Positions 27,231 to 36,134 of a stretch of DNA of 64,000 bases are shown here, in pieces. Numbering within the stretch: the stretch's first letter is position 1; each line of letters opens with the position of its first letter. The notes below the pieces were generated by a model that saw only the letters and a list, made by a program, of their open reading frames with translations, did not search any database and had not been told where the DNA came from. A program made the translations under genes and the position numbers. The stretch is from UBA7067 sp051880615 (lineage in GTDB: Bacteria; Bacillota; Clostridia; Oscillospirales; Acutalibacteraceae), in the NCBI GenBank assembly GCA_051880615.1, contig JBJEOH010000026.1, forward strand, positions 1 through 64,000, in the 5' to 3' direction.

Positions 27231-27488
27231 ATGAAAACATTTATTTACACAATTAAGGATGAACTCGGCATTCACGCAAGACCCGCAGGCTTGCTTACAA
27301 AAAAGGCAAAAGAGTATGACAGTGAAATAACAATCACTAAGGGCGAAAAGACTGTTGTATGCACAATGCTTATGGCGCTTATGGGACTCGGCGTGAAATG
27401 CGGAGACACTGTTACAATCAATGTGAACGGTGCAGACAAAGATGCAGCCGAAAAGGGTATAAAAGAATTTATTGAAGCTAATCTTTGA
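27231..27488 (+). CDS. ptsH: Phosphocarrier protein HPr
   Basis: 85 residues, the usual HPr length. The active-site His15 lies in GIHARPAG. Position 46, where Firmicutes HPr normally carries the regulatory Ser, is Met (CTMLMALMGLG), so control by HPr kinase through Ser46 is not expected for this copy. It receives phosphate from EI, encoded 23 bases downstream. A GGAAAGG-like site precedes the ATG. Confidence 0.93.
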   Translation: MKTFIYTIKDELGIHARPAGLLTKKAKEYDSEITITKGEKTVVCTMLMALMGLGVKCGDTVTINVNGADKDAAEKGIKEFIEANL

Positions 27489-27511
27489 TAAGGTCAGAAT
27501 GAGGTGACGAA

Positions 27512-29146
27512 ATGAACAGATTTACGGGAAAAGGCGTATACGGTGCAGTTGCCGTTGGCAAAATTTCTGTTTTTAAACGCAGAGATATTCAGGTAAAGCA
27601 AGTTAATATTCAAAATGTCGATGATGAGCTTGCAAGATTGGAGAAAGCAAAGCAGTCAACCATTGCGCAGCTTCAAGCAATCTATGAAAAAGCTCTGAAA
27701 GAAGCCGGAGAGAAAAACGCTCAGATTTTTGAAATTCATATGATGATGGTTGAGGACGACGATTACAATAGTGCCATCAAAGATATGATTAAATCTCAGA
27801 GTGTGAATGCTGAGTATGCGGTATCTGCTGCATCTGAAAGCTTTTCGCAGATGTTTGCATCTATGGACGACAGTTATATGCAGGCAAGAGCCGCCGATGT
27901 TAAGGACATTTCAAACAGAATCATCGCCTGCCTTACTGAGAGTGAAGAGGCAGTGTCCTCTTCAGATGATAAAGTAATTATCTGTGCAGACGATTTAGCA
28001 CCAAGTGAAACAGTATCCCTTGACAAGGAGAAGGTACTTGCTTTTGTAACAGCTTATGGTTCGTCAAATTCACACACGGCGATTCTTGCAAGAAATATGA
28101 ATATTCCTGCTATTATCGGACTGGGTGACTCTTTCCTCGAAAACATAAAGGACGGCGAAATGGCTGTAGCAGACGGATTTACAGGCGAGTTTATTCTGAA
28201 TCCCGACGAAGAAACTATTGCGGTTTACAGAAAAAAACCGCAGAGCGAGGCGGAGAAAAACGCAATGCTGCAACAGCTTAAGGGCAAGGATAATGTTACT
28301 ATAGACGGTACAAAGGTCAACATATTTGCGAATATCGGAAGCGTTGAGAATGTTGATGCTGTGCTTCAGAATGATGCAGGCGGAATCGGCTTGTTTCGAA
28401 GCGAGTTCCTTTATCTTGAAAATTCCGATTATCCAACTGAGGAGGAGCAATTCATAGCCTATAAAAAGGTTCTGGAGGGTATGGCCGGTAAAAAGGTCAT
28501 TATCCGCACTCTTGACATAGGTGCAGATAAGCAGGCGGATTATTTCAACCTTGATAAGGAGGAAAACCCTGCTCTCGGACTTCGTGCAATACGAATCTGT
28601 CTTACACGCCCCGAAATCTTTAAAACTCAGCTCAGAGCTCTCTACAGAGCTTCCGCTTACGGTAAATTGGGAATTATGTTCCCGATGATAACGAGCGTTA
28701 GTGAGCTTGAAGAAATCAAGCAGATTTGCGAGCAGGTAAAAGGAGAATTGTCTGCTGAAAATATCAAATATTCTGAAGATGTCGAGCTTGGCATAATGAT
28801 AGAAACTCCTGCTGCGGCAATTATCAGCGACAGGCTTGCACCGATGGTTGATTTTTTCAGTGTCGGTACAAACGATTTAACCCAGTATACGCTTGCTTGT
28901 GACAGACAGAATCCGCATATTGAGCGTTTTTGTGACACACATCACGAGGCAATTCTCAGGTTGATTGAAATATCTGCAAAAAATGCTCACGCAAATGGTG
29001 CGTGGATTGGTATATGCGGAGAGCTTGCAGCAGACACTTCCCTAACAGAAGCATTTTTGCGTATGGGAATAGATGAGCTTTCGGTTTCGCCTTCGTTTGT
29101 TCTCAAGGTAAGGGATAAGGTAAGAAGTATTGATTTGAGAGTATAA
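27512..29146 (+). CDS. ptsI: PTS Enzyme I
   Basis: 544 residues, slightly short of the usual 570. It has the N-terminal HPr-binding helices, the phospho-His domain with SNSHTAILARNMNIPAIIG (His about 188), and the C-terminal PEP-binding barrel with GLFRSEFLYL, FSVGTNDLTQYTLACDRQNP and the catalytic Cys in IGICGELAAD. It moves phosphate from PEP to HPr. GAGGTGA precedes the ATG. Its transport partner next door is a relic, so it must serve other PTS systems in the cell. Confidence 0.96.
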   Translation: MNRFTGKGVYGAVAVGKISVFKRRDIQVKQVNIQNVDDELARLEKAKQSTIAQLQAIYEKALKEAGEKNAQIFEIHMMMVEDDDYNSAIKDMIKSQSVNAEYAVSAASESFSQMFASMDDSYMQARAADVKDISNRIIACLTESEEAVSSSDDKVIICADDLAPSETVSLDKEKVLAFVTAYGSSNSHTAILARNMNIPAIIGLGDSFLENIKDGEMAVADGFTGEFILNPDEETIAVYRKKPQSEAEKNAMLQQLKGKDNVTIDGTKVNIFANIGSVENVDAVLQNDAGGIGLFRSEFLYLENSDYPTEEEQFIAYKKVLEGMAGKKVIIRTLDIGADKQADYFNLDKEENPALGLRAIRICLTRPEIFKTQLRALYRASAYGKLGIMFPMITSVSELEEIKQICEQVKGELSAENIKYSEDVELGIMIETPAAAIISDRLAPMVDFFSVGTNDLTQYTLACDRQNPHIERFCDTHHEAILRLIEISAKNAHANGAWIGICGELAADTSLTEAFLRMGIDELSVSPSFVLKVRDKVRSIDLRV

Positions 29147-29191
29147 TATCTTCACAAAAAATTTGATTGAGCATTAATCACAATACGATAA

Positions 29192-29242
29192 AAGAAAGCA
29201 AAGCGCCGCACTTGAGTTGGAGCTTTGCTTTCTTATTTTTTT
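29192..29242. terminator. Bidirectional terminator after ptsI
   Basis: AAGAAAGCAAAGC (29192-29204) pairs with GCTTTGCTTTCTT (29222-29234), followed by ATTTTTTT. It separates ptsI from the convergent HTH membrane-protein gene. Confidence 0.85.
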
Positions 29243-29267
29243 AGCTTGTAAGGTTATATGAATTGTG

Positions 29268-30737
29268 TTATTCGACAAGCAATGAATTGATTGATTCTAT
29301 AATCCCTAATATTTCTTCCTTATCTTCGCTGTTTCCCGTAACCTGCAAAACTGAATTCTCGTTATGATAAATATATAAATAATTATCTCCGTAGGATATA
29401 CTGAAAACCTCTTCATTGATAGTCTCATTTCTCTGCATTGAGTATACGCCGCTGTTTTCACTGAGGAATTCATCTTTACTTTCTTCATAGTATTTTGTTG
29501 TGCTGCTGTAGGTTGCAAATGAAACATAAATAATTTCGTAATCCTTCTCACTGCTTTTGGCGGTCAGGTATTTTTCAGCGCCGAGAATATTGTTTTGCTC
29601 GGTATTGTCGCTTATACTGAATCCGTTTTGCTCCACTGTCTGAGTAAAGCCTTCTTCAGTTAGCATCGGCATTGCAGGAACGATTTCCGACAGCATCGGA
29701 AAGATTGTGGATGAGTACAATAAAATAAGGGCGGACATTATGCTGCTTGCTACTATAAGCTTAATTCCTTGCATATGCATAGCCTTGAATATAATACCTG
29801 TTATTAGTGCGCAGATGGGAATAATTACAGGAATATATATCAGGTACGGTGCTTGTAGCTTGGAGTTCATCAGGAATCCCCAAACCATCAGAAGATAATA
29901 CAGAGAGAAGAGCGACTGAACAAAAAGTATGTCGCTTATTCTTTTTATTCTTAATAGCTGTTTTGTATTGTGTTTTGATTTACTCTCTGGTTTCAAAACA
30001 TATTTGTTCTTATAGGCTTTTTCTGACTTAAGCCTTTGTATCACTGTATCAAAATAGCCCTCTGTCTTGTGTTTGTCTAAACAGTAAACCTCGCCATAAC
30101 AGGTATTGAATACTATGTATCGGTCGCCGTTTATTATTTTTTTTAGCTGAAAATACGGTATGCTTTTCACATCACCATTGTCACCTAAAAAGACAGTCAT
30201 ATAGCTGTCATAAAACAATATGTAGCCGCTCTTATTATTCATCTGCTTCTGAGCATTGAATATTGATATATATTTTTTAATGGCAAAGGTGAGTGTAAGG
30301 AATAGAAAAATAAACACATAAATAAGCATTGAATAAGCAGAACTATTATCCGCTGAGGCATTACCTGATTTAGTATCAATTAAATAATACATAGAAATTA
30401 ATAAAGCAGTAAGCATAGAAAAGCCGAGTGTGAGAGAGATAAACACATTAATCAGAGTTGTATTTGTGTAGCCCATTGCACTTTTAATCTCTTTTTTATC
30501 ATTCAATATTTCAGCTTTAGCATATGGCTTTGGCGGTTCAGCTGACTTGCCAAGTAGCTCATCGGTTGAAATATTAAACAATGAACTAAGCTTAATCAGC
30601 AAATCAATCCCCGGCATGGTTTTATCGTTTTCCCACAGGCTCACGCTTTGTCTTGTTACATAAAGCAGTCGGGCAAGCTCCTCCTGAGATAACCTCTTTT
30701 GTTTTCTCAGCATCTGCAAACGCTGACCGAATGTCAT
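29268..30737 (-). CDS. HTH-XRE regulator fused to a membrane domain
   Basis: 489 residues. The N-terminal 65 are an XRE helix-turn-helix (LSQEELARLLYVTRQSVSLW and a DELLGKS end). A linker follows, then several hydrophobic segments (about 95-120, 135-155, 270-290, 300-320, 335-360), with a PH-like middle region (GYILFYDSYMTVFLGDNGD) between the pairs. The C-terminal about 120 residues should lie outside the cell. The layout suggests a one-component membrane-bound regulator. AAGGGATGG precedes the ATG. Targets are unknown; it is divergent from the LytTR module 250 bp away. Confidence 0.75.
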   Translation of the reverse strand: MTFGQRLQMLRKQKRLSQEELARLLYVTRQSVSLWENDKTMPGIDLLIKLSSLFNISTDELLGKSAEPPKPYAKAEILNDKKEIKSAMGYTNTTLINVFISLTLGFSMLTALLISMYYLIDTKSGNASADNSSAYSMLIYVFIFLFLTLTFAIKKYISIFNAQKQMNNKSGYILFYDSYMTVFLGDNGDVKSIPYFQLKKIINGDRYIVFNTCYGEVYCLDKHKTEGYFDTVIQRLKSEKAYKNKYVLKPESKSKHNTKQLLRIKRISDILFVQSLFSLYYLLMVWGFLMNSKLQAPYLIYIPVIIPICALITGIIFKAMHMQGIKLIVASSIMSALILLYSSTIFPMLSEIVPAMPMLTEEGFTQTVEQNGFSISDNTEQNNILGAEKYLTAKSSEKDYEIIYVSFATYSSTTKYYEESKDEFLSENSGVYSMQRNETINEEVFSISYGDNYLYIYHNENSVLQVTGNSEDKEEILGIIESINSLLVE

Positions 30738-30826
30738 ATCTCTACCATCCCTTTCAAGATATTAAGCAATTATTTTTACTTAATAACAATTATAATAAAA
30801 TTTGAATACCTTGTCCATTATTATGC

Positions 30827-30868
30827 AAAAAACAGCTTCGCAATTATTACTTGCGAAGCTGTTTTTGC
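30827..30868. terminator. Hairpin between two divergent genes
   Basis: AACAGCTTCGCAA pairs with TTGCGAAGCTGTT around about 30829-30864, flanked by AAAAA on the left and TTTTT on the right. It has the form of a bidirectional intrinsic terminator, yet both flanking genes start, not end, on either side. Confidence 0.7.
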
Positions 30869-30991
30869 CCGTTATATCGGATTTTCATCTTCCGTAAACT
30901 GCAACTTACCTCCGATTTTTGACAGCTTACAAATTTTGTATTTACATATTAAATCTAATCAGTTATTCTTATAATCAAGGAGGGCAGAGGT

Positions 30992-31429
30992 ATGAAGATA
31001 ACTATTGAGGAAATCAGCGGCGATAGAGAAGAAGAAATTATAATTCGCTGTCACAACATAAATTCCGATACAGTCAAATTGCTTCAGGAGATAAAAACGA
31101 CTCAAAGAGAAATAACCGGGTATAAAGGCGGCGAAATACACCGTTTATGCTTTGACGAGATTTATTATTTTGAGGTTGTCGAAAATAAATCTTTTCTTTA
31201 TTGCGAGAATGATGTATATGAAAGCCGTTTAAAGCTTTACGAGTTTGAGCAGCTAAGCCTTGAAACCGGGTTTTTCCGCGCGGCAAAATCAATGATTATC
31301 AATTCAGATAAAATCGACTATATTACACCGTCACTGTCAGGACGGTTTGAGGCTACGCTTTTAAACGGGGAAAAAGTTGTGGTATCACGACAGTATGTAG
31401 GCGAGTTAAAAAAACGAATGGGAATATGA
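30992..31429 (+). CDS. LytTR DNA-binding regulator
   Basis: 145 residues: a short N-terminal part and a C-terminal LytTR domain (LCFDEIYYFEVVENKSFLY ... GFFRAAKSMIINSDKIDYI ... VVVSRQYVGELKKRMG). Stand-alone LytTR proteins beside DUF3021 and ABC-2 genes act as local regulators. The AGGAGGG site is strong. A TTGACA near 30918 and an AT-rich block with TATAAT at about 30971 supply possible promoter elements. It overlaps the next frame by 4 bases if an early ATG is used. Confidence 0.88.
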   Translation: MKITIEEISGDREEEIIIRCHNINSDTVKLLQEIKTTQREITGYKGGEIHRLCFDEIYYFEVVENKSFLYCENDVYESRLKLYEFEQLSLETGFFRAAKSMIINSDKIDYITPSLSGRFEATLLNGEKVVVSRQYVGELKKRMGI

Positions 31430-31461
31430 TAACCGATACTATAGAAGGTGAGTTTGATACA

Positions 31462-31902
31462 ATGAATAGAAAAACAATAATTAGTATTCTGATTTCTCAG
31501 TTTTTTATAATTTATACCGCTTCAATGCTTGTAACATTATTATTTGTTTACCTCTCAAATCCTACGATTATTTCATTGCCGACTGAATATTTGTGGCAGG
31601 TGGCTTTATTTTCACTGGCTGCGGATTTAATAACACTTGTGTATTATTCGAAAAATGAGCTGAGCAGAAAGCAGTTTTGGATACGCACAGTGATTCACAC
31701 TGTTCTGCTTGAAATCATCCTAATGATAATCGGCTACCGTATTGGAATGTATAGCGGCTTTTTCAGCGGGTGCTTAATGGTATTGGTTATTCTTGTGGTC
31801 GATGCATTTGTGCGATTTATCACATATTTAAGCGATAGACGCACTGCCGATATAATAAACGAAAAGCTAAAAATCCGAAGAGAGGAAAGAGAAAAACAAT
31901 GA
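31462..31902 (+). CDS. DUF3021 membrane protein
   Basis: About 146 residues with four hydrophobic segments and a basic C-terminal tail (KLKIRREEREKQ), matching DUF3021 proteins found next to LytTR regulators. Such proteins are thought to restrain the LytTR partner at the membrane. The start at 31462 is chosen because GAAGGTGAG lies 9 bases upstream; an ATG at 31426 overlapping the LytTR stop is possible but has a poorer site. It overlaps the ATPase gene by 4 bases. Confidence 0.8.
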   Translation: MNRKTIISILISQFFIIYTASMLVTLLFVYLSNPTIISLPTEYLWQVALFSLAADLITLVYYSKNELSRKQFWIRTVIHTVLLEIILMIIGYRIGMYSGFFSGCLMVLVILVVDAFVRFITYLSDRRTADIINEKLKIRREEREKQ

Positions 31903-32813
31903 GCAACATTATTGAGATAAGCAATTTAAGCAAAAGCTTCGGTGAGGTTAAAGCCGTTCAGGATTTAAGCTTCAGAGTCAAGAGGGGAGAGCTTTTTGCT
32001 TTCTTAGGTCTTAACGGTGCAGGAAAAAGTACAACAATCTCGATTATGTGCGGTCAGCTTAGCAAGGACAGCGGAAAGGTTGTTATTGACGGAGCTGACC
32101 TTGACAGGAGCGTGGACAAAATTAAGAGGGATTTGGGAGTAGTGTTCCAAAACTCTGCGCTTGATAAGTCACTTTCGGTTTATGACAATCTTAAGAGTCG
32201 TGCGGCACTGTACGGCATAACAGGTACCGCTTTTAAGGAAAGACTAAGTGAGCTTTCGCAGATGCTTGAATTTAAAGGACTTTTGAAGCGCTCAGTCGGC
32301 AAGCTGTCGGGCGGTCAGCGCAGAAGAATTGACATTGCAAGAGCTTTGCTGCACAAGCCGAAAATCCTTATACTTGACGAGCCGACAACAGGACTTGACC
32401 CACAGACGAGAAAGACTGTCTGGAGTGTTGTGTCACAGCTTCGTCAGCAGGAGAATATGACCGTATTTTTAACCACTCATTATATGGAGGAGGCTGCCGA
32501 CGCGGATTATGTAATTATTCTTGACAGCGGCAAAATCTCGGCTCAGGGTACTCCTCTTGAGCTAAAGAATACATATACAGGCGACTTTATAACGCTTTAT
32601 AATATTTCAGAAGAACAGGCGAAGCAGTTTGAACTGCCCTATGAGGCAATTCGTGACGCTTACCGAGTATCAGTGCCGAATACAAAAGCCGCAACAGAAT
32701 TGATACTGAAATATCCCGATATATTTAACGACTACGAAATAACAAAAGGAAAAATGGACGATGTTTTCCTTGCTGTTACAGGTAAAAGTCTTACAGGAGG
32801 TGAGCAGAAATGA
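31899..32813 (+). CDS. ABC transporter ATPase, DrrA/CcmA-like
   Basis: 304 residues with Walker A (GLNGAGKSTT), Q-loop (VVFQNSALDKSLSVYDNL), signature LSGGQRRRIDIARAL, Walker B (ILILDEPTTGLD) and the switch His (TTHYMEEA). The C-terminal extension is typical of ATPases that pair with ABC-2 exporters (drug or peptide efflux). It overlaps its permease gene by ATGA, giving a coupled two-gene exporter. Confidence 0.93.
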   Translation: MSNIIEISNLSKSFGEVKAVQDLSFRVKRGELFAFLGLNGAGKSTTISIMCGQLSKDSGKVVIDGADLDRSVDKIKRDLGVVFQNSALDKSLSVYDNLKSRAALYGITGTAFKERLSELSQMLEFKGLLKRSVGKLSGGQRRRIDIARALLHKPKILILDEPTTGLDPQTRKTVWSVVSQLRQQENMTVFLTTHYMEEAADADYVIILDSGKISAQGTPLELKNTYTGDFITLYNISEEQAKQFELPYEAIRDAYRVSVPNTKAATELILKYPDIFNDYEITKGKMDDVFLAVTGKSLTGGEQK

Positions 32814-33706
32814 GTGCATTGTCAGCGCTTATTCGCAGAAACACAAAACTGTTTTTCAAAGATAAGGGTATGTTCTTTACCTCGCTTATAACGCCGATAA
32901 TTTTGCTGGTTCTTTATGCAACCTTTCTCGGAAGTGTTTATCACGACAGCTTTGTTGGCGCACTGCCTGAAGGCTTTAATGCTTCAGACGATGTCATCAA
33001 CGGTCTTGTCGGAAGTCAGTTGATTTCCTCTCTGCTGGCTGTAAGCTGTATTACGGTAGCGTTTATGTCAAATATGCTTATGGTTCAGGATAAGGTAACA
33101 GGCGCACTAAATGATTTGACGATTACTCCTGTTAAGCGTTCTGCGCTTGCTCTGAGCTACTACATTTCAACCGCACTTTCAGCCTTGATTATCTGCTTTA
33201 TCGCAGCAGGCGCAGGCTTTATTTATCTTGCGAATGTTGGCTGGTATATCAGCACTTCGGATATTTTCTTAATATTACTTGATGTCTTTCTGCTTGTTAT
33301 GTTCGGAACAGCTTTGTCGAGTATTGTAAACTTCTTTTTATCCTCGCAGGGGCAGATGTCAGCGGTAGGTACAATCATAAGTGCAGGCTACGGCTTTATC
33401 TGCGGAGCGTATATGCCTATTTCAAGCTTTGGCGAGGGATTGCAGAAGGTTCTGTCCTTTCTGCCGGGAACATACGGTACAGCGCTTATACGCAATCACA
33501 CTATGGGCGGCGCATTTGAAGAGCTTAAGAGCATCGGTTTTCCGTCAGAGGTTGTTGAGAATATTAAGGACGGTATCGACTGCAACCTTTATTTCTTCGG
33601 AGATAAGGTTGAGCTTAATACAATGTATTTGATTATGGGTGGTTCAGTTGTTGTCTTAATCGGAATTTATATCCTGATAAATGTTTTAAAACGCAAACAT
33701 AAATAA
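32810..33706 (+). CDS. ABC-2 type transporter permease
   Basis: 298 residues with six membrane segments in the ABC-2 pattern, including a long first outside loop and a PGTYGTALIR stretch before the last outside region. AGGAGGTGAGCAG precedes the ATG. It forms the exporter with the overlapping ATPase; the substrate is unknown. Confidence 0.88.
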   Translation: MSALSALIRRNTKLFFKDKGMFFTSLITPIILLVLYATFLGSVYHDSFVGALPEGFNASDDVINGLVGSQLISSLLAVSCITVAFMSNMLMVQDKVTGALNDLTITPVKRSALALSYYISTALSALIICFIAAGAGFIYLANVGWYISTSDIFLILLDVFLLVMFGTALSSIVNFFLSSQGQMSAVGTIISAGYGFICGAYMPISSFGEGLQKVLSFLPGTYGTALIRNHTMGGAFEELKSIGFPSEVVENIKDGIDCNLYFFGDKVELNTMYLIMGGSVVVLIGIYILINVLKRKHK

Positions 33707-33727
33707 ATTCAAAGTGAGGTCATATAA

Positions 33728-34417
33728 ATGAAAGTTCTCGTTTTTAACGGTTCACCAAAGCGTAACGCAAGTGATACAATGCATATGACGCGCGCATTTC
33801 TTGACGGAATGAACAGCGCAAATCAATTTGATATTGAAATTATTAATGTTATTGAAAAGAACATCGGCTTTTGCAAGGGTTGCTTTGTTTGTAAGCGAAA
33901 CGGCGGCACCTGCGTTATAAAGGACGATATGAAAGAAATGCTGGATAAAATTTTAAACTCAGACATAATAATATGGAGCTTCCCGCTTTACTGCTACGGT
34001 ATGCCTGCACACCTCAAGGCACTTGTTGACAGAACAATGCCGCTTTCTTCAATGACAATGGAGAAGGTTGGTGAGCATTACGAGCATATAAGCGAACACG
34101 ATTTTTCAAAAAAAAGATATGTTATGATATGCGGCTGCGGTTTTCCGAGCGGTAAAAACAATTTTGAGGCAACGACATCACAATTTAAGATGATGTTTGG
34201 TGAAGATAAGTCAACAATAATTACGGTTCCCGAATCACCAATGTTTAATGTGAAAGAAGCAGAGCCGGTGACAAAGCCGTTTCTTGATGTTATGAGAGAG
34301 GCAGGCAGTGAATATGGGGCAAGCGGCAAAATCTCGCTTGATACATGGGGGAGAATCAACACACCAATGATACCTGAGGAGGTTTATACGCAAATTGCTA
34401 ATAGTGCGAATGCATAA
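33728..34417 (+). CDS. Flavodoxin-like NAD(P)H/FMN oxidoreductase
   Basis: 229 residues opening with the FMN-binding loop FNGSPKRNASDTMHM and carrying the Cys cluster CKGCFVCKRNGGTC near residue 50, as in iron-sulfur flavoproteins and related NADPH-dependent FMN reductases. It then reads SFPLYCYGMPAHLKALVDRT, a family hallmark. Last gene of the LytTR module, 21 bases after the permease, and ended by a strong terminator. The partner reaction is unknown. Confidence 0.82.
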   Translation: MKVLVFNGSPKRNASDTMHMTRAFLDGMNSANQFDIEIINVIEKNIGFCKGCFVCKRNGGTCVIKDDMKEMLDKILNSDIIIWSFPLYCYGMPAHLKALVDRTMPLSSMTMEKVGEHYEHISEHDFSKKRYVMICGCGFPSGKNNFEATTSQFKMMFGEDKSTIITVPESPMFNVKEAEPVTKPFLDVMREAGSEYGASGKISLDTWGRINTPMIPEEVYTQIANSANA

Positions 34418-34428
34418 AAGATAGTAAT

Positions 34429-34476
34429 AACAGCACCGCTGTAAAGTCTAAATGACTCTACAGCGGTGCTGTTTTA
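34429..34476 (+). terminator. Terminator of the LytTR-ABC operon
   Basis: AACAGCACCGCTGTA pairs with TACAGCGGTGCTGTT (ends 34472), with AGTC/GACT inside, then TTTT. A strong intrinsic terminator. Confidence 0.9.
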
Positions 34477-34522
34477 TTAGGTATTATCTGTCTTGAAGTT
34501 AGTAAAGTGAATAATATTCACT

Positions 34523-34807
34523 TTACACCGGTGAAAATTCATCGCAGCAGTCTATCCATGCAAAATCAACCCAGATACCTAATGTTTCATTCCATCTTCT
34601 TTTCTGATAGTGTCCGTTATAATATCTGTACTTCCAGACAATAACATATCCTTGTGGCTCAATGCCCGGATCTGTATCAACGGCAGACAAGGATACCGGC
34701 TGTTCATTGAGTTCACTTACTTCAGCCGCAGAAGCTGAAACAACTCCGCCTGTAAGAAGCATAACAGCGCACATAGCAAGAGAAACTGTTTTTCTAAGCT
34801 TTTTCAT
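34523..34807 (-). CDS. Small secreted Trp/Tyr-rich protein
   Basis: 94 residues with a clear Sec signal peptide (MKKLRKTVSLAMCAVMLL, cleavage near ASA-AE at about 28). The mature part of about 66 residues is rich in aromatics (VIVWKYRYYNGHYQKRRW, LGIWVDFAW) and ends with a vicinal Cys pair (DCCDE). AGGAGGTGA precedes the ATG. It is the last gene of a group that reads from two BlaI-type repressors through an M56 protease. I know no function; a secreted signal, bacteriocin-like peptide or surface protein are all possible. Confidence 0.7.
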   Translation of the reverse strand: MKKLRKTVSLAMCAVMLLTGGVVSASAAEVSELNEQPVSLSAVDTDPGIEPQGYVIVWKYRYYNGHYQKRRWNETLGIWVDFAWIDCCDEFSPV

Positions 34808-34877
34808 TTTATCACCTCCTTAAAAATAATATATAACTGTTATGCAGTGTAAGAAAATCCTACACTGCATCAATTAT

Positions 34878-36080
34878 TCATTCAATTATCTGATAAGAAT
34901 CATATAACCCTTGTTCATATTCTTCTTTTGAAATATGTGATTTCAGATCCATGAAATAAAAAATGTAGCTTCCATCCGGCTGCTTGACAAGATAAGAATT
35001 TGAAGCATCTGAAATAACGCAGTTTGGGTCGCCGTCTTGGTATGCCTCAACCGGCATAACGCCACCTGTTGAGGGCTGCCAGATGAACATATACGATGCT
35101 GCAAGGATTGCTGCACAAGAAAATGCAAGAATGATATTTACAATCTTTCCGAAGTGATTTCTTTCGTCAAGGTCAAGTATGTATTCAAACCTTTCCTTTG
35201 TAAAACCTGAATCCGATTCTGCTACAAATTCAGCGCTTATAAGAGAGCATTTCGTTTTGAAATTATTGTTAATCTCCGCCTTTGAATTATTCTTGATGCA
35301 CTTGATAATCGTATTAAGATAAACGAGCTTTTCATCAGCAGTGTTGTCCTGCGTTGTTCGGCAGTCGCATTTAATTTCAAGCTTTTGCACAAGATCGTGA
35401 TTAAGTAAATATACAAACGGATTCCACCAGAAAACGGAACAATAAATTGCTACAAGAAGCTTAACAAGAATATCGTTGTTTTTCTGATGAGTCAGTTCAT
35501 GCCTGAAAACAAACTCTAATTCTTCGTCATTGTAATCGTTGCAAGGCATAAGTACAACAGGCCGTAATACGCCGTATGTCATCGGTGATATATTCTCATC
35601 AATTACAATAAACTTGACCTTACGCCTTAGCCCTGTCTGAGTGAGCGTTTTTTCAAAAATTCTCTTTTCTCTGTCGGTTGCTATGTTTGTATAACTGCCG
35701 ACTACCTTAGTAAAGCGATAATATTTATTTGCCTGTCGAATTAACAGTACGATGGTAACTGTCGCAAGAATTATTGCAATCAAATCAATAATTCGTAAAC
35801 CTGTTACCGGCTCATATTTGTTTGCTCTTGTATCAATAATCGGTGAAAATAAAAAATCCGAGAAGAATGGATAAACTACAGAATCGTTTAGAATGATTAC
35901 ATTATTCGGAAATTCAAGCGGTATACAAAGCCTGAAAACTGAGCATATATAGAGTATAATTATGCTTGAAACTCCTAAATGTTTATCAAGTTTTTTGTTT
36001 CTTGTAAATAGGTGTATTAATATGATAAGAATACTGCTTGTTATGAATGCCATAACTACAGAAAACAGAGAAATGTCCAT
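34878..36080 (-). CDS. BlaR1/MecR1-like M56 metalloprotease
   Basis: 400 residues with several membrane segments and the M56 zinc motif HELTH (residue about 193) in a loop ahead of WWNPFVYLLN, and a later acidic Cys segment (IKCDCRTTQ). After the last membrane segment (about 315-335) only about 65 residues lie outside, so the penicillin-binding sensor domain of BlaR1 is absent. Such short versions probably sense something other than beta-lactams. It should cleave or inactivate the BlaI-type repressors encoded just upstream. Confidence 0.85.
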   Translation of the reverse strand: MDISLFSVVMAFITSSILIILIHLFTRNKKLDKHLGVSSIIILYICSVFRLCIPLEFPNNVIILNDSVVYPFFSDFLFSPIIDTRANKYEPVTGLRIIDLIAIILATVTIVLLIRQANKYYRFTKVVGSYTNIATDREKRIFEKTLTQTGLRRKVKFIVIDENISPMTYGVLRPVVLMPCNDYNDEELEFVFRHELTHQKNNDILVKLLVAIYCSVFWWNPFVYLLNHDLVQKLEIKCDCRTTQDNTADEKLVYLNTIIKCIKNNSKAEINNNFKTKCSLISAEFVAESDSGFTKERFEYILDLDERNHFGKIVNIILAFSCAAILAASYMFIWQPSTGGVMPVEAYQDGDPNCVISDASNSYLVKQPDGSYIFYFMDLKSHISKEEYEQGLYDSYQIIE

Positions 36081-36134
36081 TTTGACCTCAAAAACCGGTA
36101 CCGAAAAAGTAAAATACAGTAGTTTAACACTAAA

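Noticed and set aside
28070..28450. Minus-strand frame inside ptsI
   Set aside because: It is antisense to a well-conserved Enzyme I coding region and has no family features.
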